DNA of 64,000 nt from Anaerolineales bacterium (lineage in GTDB: Bacteria > Chloroflexota > Anaerolineae > Anaerolineales > Villigracilaceae), in NCBI GenBank assembly GCA_016789305.1, contig JAEURJ010000014.1, positions 62,001 to 126,000 on the forward strand, written 5' to 3'. The notes beneath the pieces are model-generated. The model was not told the DNA's origin. It saw only the letters and a program-made list of their open reading frames with translations, and did not search any database. Of this stretch, positions 45,002 to 53,610 are shown piece after piece (the stretch's first letter is position 1; each line of letters starts with the position of its first letter). A program made the translations under genes and the position numbers.

Positions 45002-45949
45002 ATGAATATTACAAAAAATCGCTATTGGTATTTCCTGATCTCGCTTCTGGTTATTATCCCGGGCTTTGTCTTTATGGGAATGAACTGGGTAAAGACCAAG
45101 GAAGGTCCCCTGCCCCTTGGAATCGACTTCCGCGGCGGATCCCTGCTTGAAGTGCAATTCGAAGGTGCACTGCCCGCATCAACTGAAATCACAACTCTCT
45201 ACAAGGATTTCTCGACTGAGGCAGAATCAATTGAAGACCCCATCGTTCAGCCTTTGGGAACAGACTCCTATGCCATTCGCTCCAAAACAATGAGCGATGA
45301 AACAAAAGGCCTGTTGGTCGCTGAAATGGAATCCCGCTTTGGCTCCAAGGTTACCGTCTTGAATTTCACTTCCGTCAGTGCTTCTGTGGGTGCCGAAGTG
45401 ACCAAGTCCGCAGGTTGGGCGGTTCTGGCCGCCGCCGCCGCCATCCTCATTTATATCTGGTATGCCTTCCGCAGTGTGGAACATGCATATCGCTACGGGA
45501 CAGCAGCCATTTTAGCCATGTTGCATGATGTGCTGGTCGTCGTGGGTGTGGAAGCCATGTTAGGTTACTTCCTTGGCTGGGAGGCAGACGCCCTCTTCCT
45601 AACCGCCTTGTTGACTGTCATCGGCTTTTCCGTGCATGACACCATCGTGGTGTTCGACCGTGTTCGCGAGAATTCACACGTGCTCCGTCGTGTGGATTAC
45701 GAAACGATGGTCAACCATTCGATCATTCAATCGTTGGACCGATCTTTGAACACACAACTCACGGTCATGTTCACACTCACCGCTCTTGTTCTCTTCGGCG
45801 GTGACAGCATTCGCCACTTCGTGATCATCCTGCTGGTCGGTATTTTCAGCGGAACCTACTCTTCCATTTTCAATGCAGCCCAGATCCTTGTGGTGTGGGA
45901 AAATCGCGAATGGGAAACTTGGTTCAAACGCAAGGAAATTACGGCATAA
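45002..45949 (+). CDS. secF: Protein translocase subunit SecF
   Basis: A 315-residue SecF, partner of SecD. Features: an N-terminal helix, GIDFRGGSLLEVQFEG, six helices overall and the conserved block GFSVHDTIVVFDRVREN with NHSIIQSLDRSLNTQLTV. It is followed by a strong terminator, so secDF form a two-gene operon. A short basic C-terminus (ETWFKRKE) ends the protein. Confidence 0.95.
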   Translation: MNITKNRYWYFLISLLVIIPGFVFMGMNWVKTKEGPLPLGIDFRGGSLLEVQFEGALPASTEITTLYKDFSTEAESIEDPIVQPLGTDSYAIRSKTMSDETKGLLVAEMESRFGSKVTVLNFTSVSASVGAEVTKSAGWAVLAAAAAILIYIWYAFRSVEHAYRYGTAAILAMLHDVLVVVGVEAMLGYFLGWEADALFLTALLTVIGFSVHDTIVVFDRVRENSHVLRRVDYETMVNHSIIQSLDRSLNTQLTVMFTLTALVLFGGDSIRHFVIILLVGIFSGTYSSIFNAAQILVVWENREWETWFKRKEITA

Positions 45950-45975
45950 TTTCCAAAAGGAAATCAACTCTCGGA

Positions 45976-46004
45976 GGGCACTGCGAATTGCAGTGCCCTT
46001 TTTT
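45976..46004 (+). terminator. Rho-independent terminator of secDF
   Basis: Arms of 9 bases (45976-45984 and 45990-45998), a 5-base loop and a run of six Ts (45999-46004). Confidence 0.92.
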
Positions 46005-46006
46005 GA

Positions 46007-46012
46007 TAAAAT
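46007..46012 (+). promoter_or_regulatory. -10 box for the LysE gene, probably leaderless
   Basis: TAAAAT ends 6 bases before the ATG at 46019, directly after the secDF terminator; no Shine-Dalgarno sequence is present. Confidence 0.45.
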
Positions 46013-46018
46013 AAAATC

Positions 46019-46636
46019 ATGATGGAAAATCTTTATCTCATTCTTCGCGGATTTATAATTGGTGTTTCGATAGCAGCACCCGTTGGACCTATCGGCGTTT
46101 TGTGCATTCGCCGCACGTTATCCGACGGCAGATTGACCGGCTTACTCTCAGGCCTTGGTGCTGCCACGGCCGACATGATCTATGGAGCGATTGCGGCGTT
46201 CGGCCTGAGTGTGATCATGGATGTATTAATTGGTCAGCGCGTTTGGCTGCAACTGCTGGGTGGACTCTTTCTGTTGTATCTCGGAATCAAAACGTTTTTA
46301 TCCAAGCCTGCGGAAGAAGCGGCGCAAGCGAATCGGAACGGGTTATTCGGAGCTTATATTTCCACTCTCTTCCTGACCCTCACGAATCCGATGACCATTC
46401 TTTCTTTTATCGCAATCTTTGCCGGGGCCATGCCAAATACCGCATCGGGAACACCGTTGGTTTTAGTGGCAGGTGTATTCGCAGGGTCAGCCGCCTGGTG
46501 GCTGGCACTCAGCTTCGGGGTAGGTCTGATGCGCGATCGCGTCAGCTTGAATCTTATGTCTTGGGTCAATCGCGCTTCAGGCATGATCATCACAATCTTT
46601 GGAATCGTTTCTCTTTTGAGCATCACAAAAAGCTAG
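46019..46636 (+). CDS. LysE/RhtB-family exporter
   Basis: A 205-residue membrane protein with about six helices, matching the LysE/RhtB amino-acid exporters: GVSIAAPVGPIGVLCIRRTL at the start, GLGAATADMIYGAIAAFG, FLLYLGIKTFLSKP and FLTLTNPMTILSFIAIFAG. Such proteins pump amino acids such as lysine, threonine or homoserine. Either of two adjacent ATGs may start it. The metal-dependent phosphatase gene follows 16 bases later. The substrate is unknown. Confidence 0.9.
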   Translation: MMENLYLILRGFIIGVSIAAPVGPIGVLCIRRTLSDGRLTGLLSGLGAATADMIYGAIAAFGLSVIMDVLIGQRVWLQLLGGLFLLYLGIKTFLSKPAEEAAQANRNGLFGAYISTLFLTLTNPMTILSFIAIFAGAMPNTASGTPLVLVAGVFAGSAAWWLALSFGVGLMRDRVSLNLMSWVNRASGMIITIFGIVSLLSITKS

Positions 46637-46652
46637 CGCATGGAGGTGCGGC

Positions 46653-48023
46653 ATGGCAAACATGATCCTGGGACCGATCATCGGCGGGTTATCACACGAA
46701 CAGGTTAATCTTTGGGCGCGTGCAGACAAGGCGGCGACTCTTCATGCATGGCTTGGCACAAAATCAAATGGAAGTGATGCCAGGTTGGCTGGAAAAACGC
46801 AGCTCAAGGCGGTAAACGGCTTTGCAGGAATTGTTCCCATTAAGAAACTTAAATCAGACAAAAAATATTTCTTTGCGCTCACGCTTACCCCGAGCCTGCC
46901 TCCGCCCAAAGCGGCATATCGGCCCTTTCGCACATTTCCAGAACCCGGCAAAGCAAAGTCATTTCGCTTTGCTTTTGGTTCCTGCTTCCTGCCCATGCGA
47001 AATCAACCCGGACTTGCGTTCAAACATATGCGCGAACAGCAAAAGGATCTAAGCTTCCTCCTCATGCTCGGTGACCAAATCTACGCAGATGATTTGGAAT
47101 TCAACGGTCTGGGGCGAGTGCCAGTAAACGCTTCAGAGTATCGCAAGGTCTATGAAACTACATGGGGCAATTTGCATCATCGCGACCTGCTTGCACAAAC
47201 GCCCGCATTTATGATGCTTGACGATCATGAAATTGATAACGACTGGCATTGGACGGATATCACACTGCAAAAACCAGACATCGCCTGGATTTCACGTTTG
47301 CTTAGAAAGCTTCAGGTCCGCCCCAAAGAGGAGCAATACCTGTCCACGACTCGCGTACTGACAGGGTTGAAGGCAAATTGGGAGCATCAGGCTATTCATG
47401 CGCCAGCCGCTCTTTCTCCGAACGGTCCACTCGCCTACGAATTCGAATATGGGGCCGCTGCTTTCTTTGTAATGGACACACGAACACAAAGAGTTCTCAA
47501 TAAGACTCAACGTCAATTGCTGGGTGAAAAACAATGGAAGAAATTGGAGGAATGGCTGTTGAAGGTAAAGGTCTCGCATTCTGTAAAATTTATTGTCTCC
47601 TCCATTTCGATCCTCACCGACATCGTCGGCGACCCAACCAATGACCGCTGGGGAGGATTCAAACAGGAACGCGAAAGACTGCTCAAGTTTATTTCAGATC
47701 ATGAGATCAAAGGGATTTACTTTCTCGTCGGAGATCTGCATTCCGCACACGCACTTTCGGCAGAGGTGATCAACACCGGCGGCGAAAAGCTTCCCATTAA
47801 ACAATTCTGTTCCTCCCCATTTGAACAAAAGCCTGCCAATTTCACCACATTCCTTGATCACCCGGCACAAAGTTCATTTTTACAAAACCAAAAAAGACAC
47901 TTTTCGATCAGCAAAATCAATTACGGCGTTGTAAACGTGGATTTCTCTGACAAGAAAAATCCACAAGTACGCTTTGAATTGAACTATGAAAAGGATGGAA
48001 TCTGGAAAGTGCAATCAGACTAA
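46653..48023 (+). CDS. PhoD-like metallophosphatase
   Basis: A 456-residue protein of the alkaline phosphatase D family. The N-terminal beta-domain (LSHEQVNLWARADK) is followed by the metallophosphatase core with FGSCFLPM, LMLGDQIYADD, MLDDHEIDNDWHW and FLVGDLHSAHAL, which hold the expected Asp, His and Asn metal ligands. No signal peptide is visible, unlike secreted PhoD, so it may act in the cytoplasm. GGAGGTG lies 7 bases before the ATG. It converges on murI, overlapping by 9 bases. Confidence 0.9.
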   Translation: MANMILGPIIGGLSHEQVNLWARADKAATLHAWLGTKSNGSDARLAGKTQLKAVNGFAGIVPIKKLKSDKKYFFALTLTPSLPPPKAAYRPFRTFPEPGKAKSFRFAFGSCFLPMRNQPGLAFKHMREQQKDLSFLLMLGDQIYADDLEFNGLGRVPVNASEYRKVYETTWGNLHHRDLLAQTPAFMMLDDHEIDNDWHWTDITLQKPDIAWISRLLRKLQVRPKEEQYLSTTRVLTGLKANWEHQAIHAPAALSPNGPLAYEFEYGAAAFFVMDTRTQRVLNKTQRQLLGEKQWKKLEEWLLKVKVSHSVKFIVSSISILTDIVGDPTNDRWGGFKQERERLLKFISDHEIKGIYFLVGDLHSAHALSAEVINTGGEKLPIKQFCSSPFEQKPANFTTFLDHPAQSSFLQNQKRHFSISKINYGVVNVDFSDKKNPQVRFELNYEKDGIWKVQSD

Positions 48024-48839
48024 AACAATATTTCTGTTGCCCACCCAGTTGACAGGGTGTACCTTCAAGTGTTCGCGGAGCAGAATCGGCAAAACCGCCT
48101 GAACTTTCGTTACATCCCCTGAAGAGTAGATTTGAACTTCCCCTTTTAAAGATGAAGTATTTCGCCCCGCGCCCATTTCCAATAAACGGCCAATTTGACG
48201 CACGATGGCCGGCGCCGGGTCAATCACGCGGACTTTTTCGCCGACAATCTCTTGAATTAATGGAATCACAAAGGGGTAATGCGTGCAGCCCAGGACGACT
48301 GTATCGATGTTTTTTTCCAGCATCGGAAGCAGGGCATCTTCCAAGATCCTGCGCGTGGGCTGCGAATCCAATTCCCCTTTTTCGATCTCTGAGACAAGGC
48401 CCGTGCAGGTATTCTGAAACAATTCCACGCCCGCGCCAAAGCGCTCCACCACAGAGGCATACAAGGCTCCCTGAAAAGTCGCAGGTGTGGCCAGAACACC
48501 CACTTTGCCCGTTCGAGTGATTTCCGCCGCGGGTTTGACGGCAGGTTCCATTCCAACGAATGAAATATCTGAAAACTTTTCGCGCAGATATTTCAAGGCA
48601 GCGGCAGATGCAGTATTACATGCCACCACAATTATCTTTGCATTTTGTTCCAGTAAAAACTGCGTGATACCTTCGGAGAATTTCTGGATCTCCGCCATGG
48701 GGCGCGCACCGTATGGGACATGACCCTGATCACCGAAGTAAACGACATGTTCAGCTGGCATCTGCTCCCGCAACACACGCAGGACGGAGAGGCCGCCTAC
48801 GCCGGAGTCAAATATACCGATGGGGTGGGTTGAAGACAT
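48015..48839 (-). CDS. murI: Glutamate racemase
   Basis: A 274-residue racemase that supplies D-glutamate for peptidoglycan. Motifs: PIGIFDSGVGGLSVLR, FGDQGHVPYG, and the two catalytic cysteines in VVACNTASAAAL and VLGCTHYPFVIPLI. Its presence suggests the host makes peptidoglycan. A TATAAT at 48848-48853 ends 8 bases before the ATG and no Shine-Dalgarno sequence is visible, so the mRNA is probably leaderless. Its 3' end overlaps the convergent phosphatase gene by 9 bases, with no terminator between. Confidence 0.95.
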   Translation of the reverse strand: MSSTHPIGIFDSGVGGLSVLRVLREQMPAEHVVYFGDQGHVPYGARPMAEIQKFSEGITQFLLEQNAKIIVVACNTASAAALKYLREKFSDISFVGMEPAVKPAAEITRTGKVGVLATPATFQGALYASVVERFGAGVELFQNTCTGLVSEIEKGELDSQPTRRILEDALLPMLEKNIDTVVLGCTHYPFVIPLIQEIVGEKVRVIDPAPAIVRQIGRLLEMGAGRNTSSLKGEVQIYSSGDVTKVQAVLPILLREHLKVHPVNWVGNRNIVLV

Positions 48840-48847
48840 AATCCAAA

Positions 48848-48853
48848 ATTATA
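48848..48853 (-). promoter_or_regulatory. -10 box for murI, probably leaderless
   Basis: Minus-strand TATAAT separated from the murI ATG by 8 bases, with no Shine-Dalgarno sequence in between. Confidence 0.5.
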
Positions 48854-48855
48854 GT

Positions 48856-49572
48856 TTATTTGCTCGAAGCATCCACAAAAGACTTGAACAACCTTCGCAT
48901 CGAGGGCTGATCGGTCAACCATTCGGGGTGCCATTGTACAGCAACTGCATAAGGATGGTCTTCCATCTCGATCACTTCCGGCAATCCGTCAGGAGCAGTA
49001 CCTACCACTCTCAAACGGGGTGCGATGTCCTTGAGTCCCTGGTGATGCAGGCTGTTGACATGCAAAAGTGTCTCCCCGAATATCCCTGCAGCTTTGGCAG
49101 ATTCATCCACATTCACCGGGTGGACAAGGACTGTCCGCAGGTTGCCGGGGTAGTCATGATCCAATGCATTTTCCACTTGATCGTGAATGTGTGTATAAAG
49201 AGTCCCGCCCAAGGCCACGTTCATTACCTGTGCACCGCGGCAAATCCCCAACATGGGTTTGCCATCTTCCACGGCTGTACGGAGCAGGGTGATCTCTGTG
49301 AGATCCCGCATCTTGTCGACTTCACCAATTCTCGGGTGGTCCGAACCGTCGAAATAATCCAAAGAGACGTCCCCACCGCCAGTAAAAAGAATGCCGTCGA
49401 GACGGGAATACATGTCGAGGAAATCCTCTTCATTCAAAAGCGAAGGAATGGGCAACGGCAGGCCGCCCGCCTGAACAATCGCCCGAATATAGGAATGTTG
49501 AACAGTTGTAATGGGATGATGATCCGCGTCTTTTCCATTGCGCGTGGTGATGCCGATCAAGGGTTTTGACAT
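48856..49572 (-). CDS. Class I glutamine amidotransferase-type hydrolase (peptidase C26)
   Basis: A 238-residue protein like gamma-glutamyl-gamma-aminobutyrate hydrolases (PuuD family). The catalytic Cys is in GICRGAQVMNVALGG and His with Glu in AVQWHPEWL; FTGGGDVSLDYF is also typical. It releases glutamate from gamma-glutamyl amines. GGAGTCGCC precedes the ATG. A strong terminator separates it from rplS, while murI starts 17 bases downstream with its own -10 inside that gap. Confidence 0.92.
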   Translation of the reverse strand: MSKPLIGITTRNGKDADHHPITTVQHSYIRAIVQAGGLPLPIPSLLNEEDFLDMYSRLDGILFTGGGDVSLDYFDGSDHPRIGEVDKMRDLTEITLLRTAVEDGKPMLGICRGAQVMNVALGGTLYTHIHDQVENALDHDYPGNLRTVLVHPVNVDESAKAAGIFGETLLHVNSLHHQGLKDIAPRLRVVGTAPDGLPEVIEMEDHPYAVAVQWHPEWLTDQPSMRRLFKSFVDASSK

Positions 49573-49591
49573 GGCGACTCCTAAAATAAAA

Positions 49592-49628
49592 AAAGACCCT
49601 AAAGGTCATCGAGACCTTTAGGGTCTTT
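49592..49628 (-). terminator. Rho-independent terminator after rplS
   Basis: Perfect 16-base arms (49592-49607 and 49613-49628), followed on the minus strand by a run of Ts. It ends rplS transcription. Confidence 0.93.
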
Positions 49629-49638
49629 CAGAACCCTA

Positions 49639-49986
49639 CTAATCGAACTTTTGCTTGAGGCGAGCGCTCTTGCCTGTGCGGTCACGCATGAAGTACAACT
49701 GCGCGCGGCGGACTTTACCGTGGCGTTCCACCACGATCTTGTCGAGACGCGGGGATCGAAGCAGGAATGTTCGTTCCACACCCACGCCGTTGCTTGCCAT
49801 GCGGCGAACTGTCACAGATGAGTCGTTGCCACCCTTGCGAAGACGAATGACGATGCCCTTGAACTCCTGAATACGTTCGCGGTCACCTTCCTTGATCTTC
49901 ACGTGCACGCTGACGGTGTCGCCAGAGTTTAATTGAGGGATCTTGTCGTTGGCTTTGGCCTCTACGGCCTTGATAAAGTCAGTCAT
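49639..49986 (-). CDS. rplS: 50S ribosomal protein L19
   Basis: A 115-residue L19 with the family patterns GDTVSVHVKIKEGDRERIQEF, GIVIRLRKGG, GVGVERTFLLRSP and ERHGKVRRAQLYFMRDRTGK. GGAAGAACG precedes the ATG. It stands apart from the usual rpsP-rimM-trmD partners, at least within this window. Confidence 0.97.
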   Translation of the reverse strand: MTDFIKAVEAKANDKIPQLNSGDTVSVHVKIKEGDRERIQEFKGIVIRLRKGGNDSSVTVRRMASNGVGVERTFLLRSPRLDKIVVERHGKVRRAQLYFMRDRTGKSARLKQKFD

Positions 49987-50072
49987 TTTCGTTCTTCCTT
50001 AATTCCTGTGAATGGTTTTCCAAAACGCGACTGCGGAGTATAGCACGCATTTTCTGATAATACAAGGCCGTT

Positions 50073-51302
50073 TTACGAGTATTTTCGTACCGCCAGAACT
50101 GCGTTGTGACCGCCAAACCCGAAGGCGTTGCTTATGGCAAGCGAGATTTTCGCCTCCCGCGCCTTGTTTGGGATGTAGTCCAGGTCACACTCGGGGTCGG
50201 GAGTCTCGTAATTGATCGTTGGCGGTAAAATCCCGTCACGGATGGCATTCACGCAGAAAATGATTTCCAAGGCACCGGTCGCGCCCATCATGTGCCCGGT
50301 CATCGATTTGGTGGAAGAAACAGGGACTTTATAAGCCAGATCGCCAAAGGCCGCTTTGATCGCGCGGGTTTCGGATTGATCGTTCAAAGTCGTGCCGGTC
50401 CCATGGGCGTTGATATAGCCAACTTCATCGAGATTTGCTTTTGCAGAATTCAACGCCATCAAGATGGCGGCTGCCCCGCCCGCACCATGTTCGTGAGGAG
50501 CTGTCACATGGTGTGCATCGGCCGTGGAACCATATCCGGCCAACTCGGCCAAGATCGTTGCGCCGCGTGCCTTCGCATCGGTTTCGCGCTCCAGGACCAA
50601 CACGGCACCGCCCTCGCCCATGACAAGTCCGTCACGGTTTTTGTCAAAGGGCTGAGGCACCGCATCCGTTCTGCGGGACATCGCGCCAACACGGTCAAAT
50701 GCCGCCACGCCCGTGGATGTGATCGTAGCCTCTGCGGCGCCCGCCAAAGCGACATCGATCATGCCGGTCCGCAACATCATCAAAGCGGTGCCAATTCCAT
50801 CCGAACCGGAAGCACAGGCAGACGCCACAGAGAAGGAAGGCCCTTTCAGGCCAAATTCAATGGCGGCCATGCCGGCACCACCGTTCGACATCAACATCGG
50901 GATCATGAATGGACTGACACGTCTCGGTCCTTCGGTATGGTTGGTCACCACCGCATCCTGCAAAGATTGCAGCCCGCCGATTGCGGAGGAAATAATTACG
51001 CCGATGCGCCCGGCATTATTTTCAGTGACAACCAGGCCGGAGCTGGCAAGCGCTTCACGGCTGGCAGCAATCGCATATTGTTCAAATCGGTCACGACGGC
51101 GGGCTTCCTTGGCATCCATAAAATTTTCGGCGGCAAAACCATGCACTTCGGCCGCAATATGCACATGCAAGAGGGTTGAATCAAACAGAGTGATGGGCCG
51201 TACACCGCTGTTTCCAGCGATCACATTTTTCCACGATTCAGCAACAGACAACCCCAGCGGATTAACCGTTCCCATGCCTGTAATGACGATACGATCCTGC
51301 AT
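50073..51302 (-). CDS. fabF: 3-oxoacyl-ACP synthase II
   Basis: A 409-residue KAS II condensing enzyme of fatty acid elongation. The catalytic Cys lies in SVASACASGSDGIG and the two His in NAHGTGTTLND and STKSMTGHMMGATGALE; NAFGFGGHNAVL is near the end. The start at 51302 is supported by GGAGGA 6 bases upstream; the longer frame to 51335 lacks such a site. A 143-base gap upstream separates it from the acetyltransferase gene. Confidence 0.96.
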   Translation of the reverse strand: MQDRIVITGMGTVNPLGLSVAESWKNVIAGNSGVRPITLFDSTLLHVHIAAEVHGFAAENFMDAKEARRRDRFEQYAIAASREALASSGLVVTENNAGRIGVIISSAIGGLQSLQDAVVTNHTEGPRRVSPFMIPMLMSNGGAGMAAIEFGLKGPSFSVASACASGSDGIGTALMMLRTGMIDVALAGAAEATITSTGVAAFDRVGAMSRRTDAVPQPFDKNRDGLVMGEGGAVLVLERETDAKARGATILAELAGYGSTADAHHVTAPHEHGAGGAAAILMALNSAKANLDEVGYINAHGTGTTLNDQSETRAIKAAFGDLAYKVPVSSTKSMTGHMMGATGALEIIFCVNAIRDGILPPTINYETPDPECDLDYIPNKAREAKISLAISNAFGFGGHNAVLAVRKYS

Positions 51303-51445
51303 TCTTCCTCCAAAAATTAAATGGTTGATAAACAATCAGTAAACTGACGCGCTAATAAAACCCCAAAGACGTCCATCCGTCACGCGAAAATGCGCATCTC
51401 TCTTAAACCGATGCCTGCTTCAACAGCAGGGATATCTTCCACGCC

Positions 51446-51994
51446 CTAGCTGTTTCGCGCCCGCCACTCTCGTTGCAACATCCCATAATAAAATTCACTG
51501 CCATACTTCCCGCCCATCGGAAAGCTCTCCAAGAAATGAGCTTCACGGCGAAAGCCAGCCTTTTCCAGCGTACGCCATGAACCTGTATTTTCCACATCGC
51601 AATCCGCTGAGACACGATGCAGATCAAGATCATCGAAGAGAAATTCAAGCAGGCAGGTGATGGCTTCCGTTGCATAACCATTTCGCCAGTGTGCAGGTGC
51701 GATCGTAAACCCGATCACTGCCTGACGTGCATCCTGCTCAATAACCCGCAGGCCAAGATCGCCGATCATTTCGCCTGTTCGCTTCAACTCCACCGCAAGC
51801 TGCAGCCAATGGCCCGCCTTGGGAGATTCGATCCCTTTTATTTGGTCAAAGAAACGAAGCGCCTGTTCGCGGGAATAGGGAACTTCCCATCCTTGAAATT
51901 GGGCCACTTCAGCATTATTTCGGTACGCTAAAAAAGACTCGAGATCCGAGTCTTTGAAATTCCGTATCAACAATCTCTTCGAGTTCAATAACAT
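51446..51994 (-). CDS. GNAT-family N-acetyltransferase (RimJ/RimL-like)
   Basis: A 182-residue acetyltransferase. Start LNSKRLLIRNFKDSDLESFLAYRN and the acetyl-CoA loop GFTIAPAHWRNGYATEAI followed by LHRVSADCDVENTGSWRTLEKAGF are typical of RimJ/RimL-like enzymes, which acetylate protein N-termini or small amines. Its ATG lies 3 bases after the moaE stop, so it is probably read from the moa transcript. The substrate is unknown. Confidence 0.92.
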   Translation of the reverse strand: MLLNSKRLLIRNFKDSDLESFLAYRNNAEVAQFQGWEVPYSREQALRFFDQIKGIESPKAGHWLQLAVELKRTGEMIGDLGLRVIEQDARQAVIGFTIAPAHWRNGYATEAITCLLEFLFDDLDLHRVSADCDVENTGSWRTLEKAGFRREAHFLESFPMGGKYGSEFYYGMLQREWRARNS

Positions 51995-51997
51995 CCG

Positions 51998-52468
51998 CTA
52001 TTCTCCGGGCTTGGGGATGTAATCCCCCTCCACCCATTCCTCACCGCTGGGGCCGACTTCCTTCTTCCAGACTGGGACAATTTCCTTCAAGCGGTCAATG
52101 CCATAGCGCGCGGCATCAAAAACCCCGGTGTCGCGATGCGCAGCTGTACAGGCGATCAATACGGTTGGTGTTTTGGGGTACAACCTTCCGATCCGCTGCA
52201 CCACTGCAATCCCTTCGATGGCCGGCCAACGCTCGCGGATCTCGTCCGCGACCTGTTTCATTTTCGCTTCCGCCATTGGGACATAAGATTCATATTCAAG
52301 ATATTCCGTCTCATGCGCATCACCGCGCGTGGTAACACCTCGCACCATGCCGGTGAAAATGGCGGCCGCACCCGTACCTGTCAGCGTGATCTTTGCAAGC
52401 AGGTCATTCAAATCAATCTCTGATTCGGTGATCGAGTAAATGGTGGGGAATTCAGAAGCGCTCATCAT
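51998..52468 (-). CDS. moaE: Molybdopterin synthase catalytic subunit
   Basis: A 156-residue MoaE, which adds sulfur to precursor Z together with MoaD. Motifs: GAAAIFTGMVRG, LEYESYVPMAEAKM, RIGRLYPKTPTVLIACTAAH and the catalytic region RLKEIVPVWKKE. Its ATG overlaps the moaD stop by 4 bases. The first of two adjacent ATGs is used here. Confidence 0.95.
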   Translation of the reverse strand: MMSASEFPTIYSITESEIDLNDLLAKITLTGTGAAAIFTGMVRGVTTRGDAHETEYLEYESYVPMAEAKMKQVADEIRERWPAIEGIAVVQRIGRLYPKTPTVLIACTAAHRDTGVFDAARYGIDRLKEIVPVWKKEVGPSGEEWVEGDYIPKPGE

Positions 52469-52713
52469 CCACCAGACACCGGAGGGAACATGCCGATCTC
52501 GGCATTCGCCGGGACAACCGCCTCGTCAAACGCATATTCGCGGTTAATCGTCATTAAAACAGATTTCATGGACTCTTTAAGATTGGGGTAATCTTTCGAG
52601 AGTTTCTCCTTCAATCCTTTAATTGTCATATCCATGGGAATGTCCAATTCAAGGGATTTCGTCCCGGCACGGTCACGGATCGTGGCAAAAAACAGTAATT
52701 TTATGTGATTCAT
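52465..52713 (-). CDS. moaD: Molybdopterin synthase sulfur carrier subunit
   Basis: An 82-residue ubiquitin-like sulfur carrier ending in the required Gly-Gly (PPVSGG). It begins IKLLFFATIRDRAG. The ATG at 52713 lies 2 bases after the cupin stop; a possible TTG start at 52725 is less likely. It is translationally coupled to moaE by a 4-base overlap. Confidence 0.93.
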   Translation of the reverse strand: MNHIKLLFFATIRDRAGTKSLELDIPMDMTIKGLKEKLSKDYPNLKESMKSVLMTINREYAFDEAVVPANAEIGMFPPVSGG

Positions 52714-52715
52714 TT

Positions 52716-53087
52716 CTAGATCCAAACGTCATTTGCCGCAGTGAGTTTGCTTTCAGCATCGCCGGTATTGACCGTACCCGCAGGTTCGATCAGCAGAATT
52801 AGGCATTCCTCCTCCGCCACAGGCTTATGTTCCATGCCTTTGGGGACAACGAACATCTCACCTTCATTCAAGGAGACCTTGCCATCGCGAAAGAGAATAT
52901 CCAGATGACCTTTAACCACAAGAAAGACTTCGTCAGTCTCGGGGTGATCATGCCAGACGAACTCACCCTTAACCTTCGCCAATTTCAAATGGTAGTCATT
53001 CAACTGCGCAATGATCTTCGGCGACCAGTGCTCGGAGAATTTCGAGAGTTTTTCCTGTAAATTAATGGGGGAATATTCCATGATCAC
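52716..53087 (-). CDS. Small cupin protein inside the moa operon
   Basis: A 123-residue single-domain cupin. The two cupin motifs are visible: [20 protein letters not shown] and [16 protein letters not shown], with metal-binding His and Glu. Its start overlaps the moaC stop by 4 bases and moaD starts 2 bases after its end, so it is embedded in the molybdopterin operon. The link to cofactor synthesis is not established; it may sequester or sense a metal or small molecule. Confidence 0.85.
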   Translation of the reverse strand: MIMEYSPINLQEKLSKFSEHWSPKIIAQLNDYHLKLAKVKGEFVWHDHPETDEVFLVVKGHLDILFRDGKVSLNEGEMFVVPKGMEHKPVAEEECLILLIEPAGTVNTGDAESKLTAANDVWI

Positions 53088-53560
53088 TCATTCACCACAT
53101 CGCCGGATTGGCCGCCATGTTTTTCGATCAAACGGATGTTTTGAATGCGCATGGTCTTCTCGGCGGCTTTGGCCATGTCATAAACAGTCAACGCGGCGAC
53201 GGAAACTGCGGTCAAGGCTTCCATTTCCACGCCAGTCTTGCCAGTCGTTTTGGCAGTGGCAGTGATGACCACGCCCGGCAGAGACTCATCCAGAACAAGG
53301 TCCACATCGATCCTGGAGAGAGGTAAAGGATGACATAACGGAATCAGGTCCGAGGTCCGTTTGGAGGCGGTGATGCCCGCGATCTGTGCCACGGTCAACA
53401 CATCCCCTTTTTTGATCTGGCCGGCACGGATCAATTCGAACGTCTCTTTCTTCATTTGGACCTCGCCACGCGCAATCGCGATCCGTTCGGTGTCCGGCTT
53501 GTGACCGACATCCACCATGCTGGCACGTCCATGGTCATCCAAGTGAGTTAATTTAGGCAT
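53084..53560 (-). CDS. moaC: Cyclic pyranopterin monophosphate synthase
   Basis: A 158-residue MoaC, which converts 3',8-cyclo-GTP to cyclic pyranopterin monophosphate. Motifs: [32 protein letters not shown] and [24 protein letters not shown]. The start at 53560 matches the family N-terminus and lies 6 bases after a TATAAT, so the mRNA is probably leaderless; a longer frame to 53602 would begin upstream of that -10. moaA is not nearby. Confidence 0.95.
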   Translation of the reverse strand: MPKLTHLDDHGRASMVDVGHKPDTERIAIARGEVQMKKETFELIRAGQIKKGDVLTVAQIAGITASKRTSDLIPLCHPLPLSRIDVDLVLDESLPGVVITATAKTTGKTGVEMEALTAVSVAALTVYDMAKAAEKTMRIQNIRLIEKHGGQSGDVVNE

Positions 53561-53566
53561 GACAGG

Positions 53567-53572
53567 ATTATA
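53567..53572 (-). promoter_or_regulatory. -10 box for moaC, probably leaderless
   Basis: Minus-strand TATAAT ending 6 bases before the moaC ATG. It lies in the 14-base word GGATTATACACTGG (plus strand, 53565-53578), which also occurs before scpA. Confidence 0.6.
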
Positions 53573-53610
53573 CACTGGCATAACAAGCGGGTTTTTAGAC
53601 ATCTGACAGA

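Noticed and set aside
48820..49569. 249-residue open frame opposite the C26 hydrolase gene
   Set aside because: It is antisense to a clear enzyme gene and rich in Cys/His/Arg as shadows often are.
50292..51179. 295-residue open frame opposite fabF
   Set aside because: It is antisense to a firmly identified gene, with no domain and no ribosome binding site seen.
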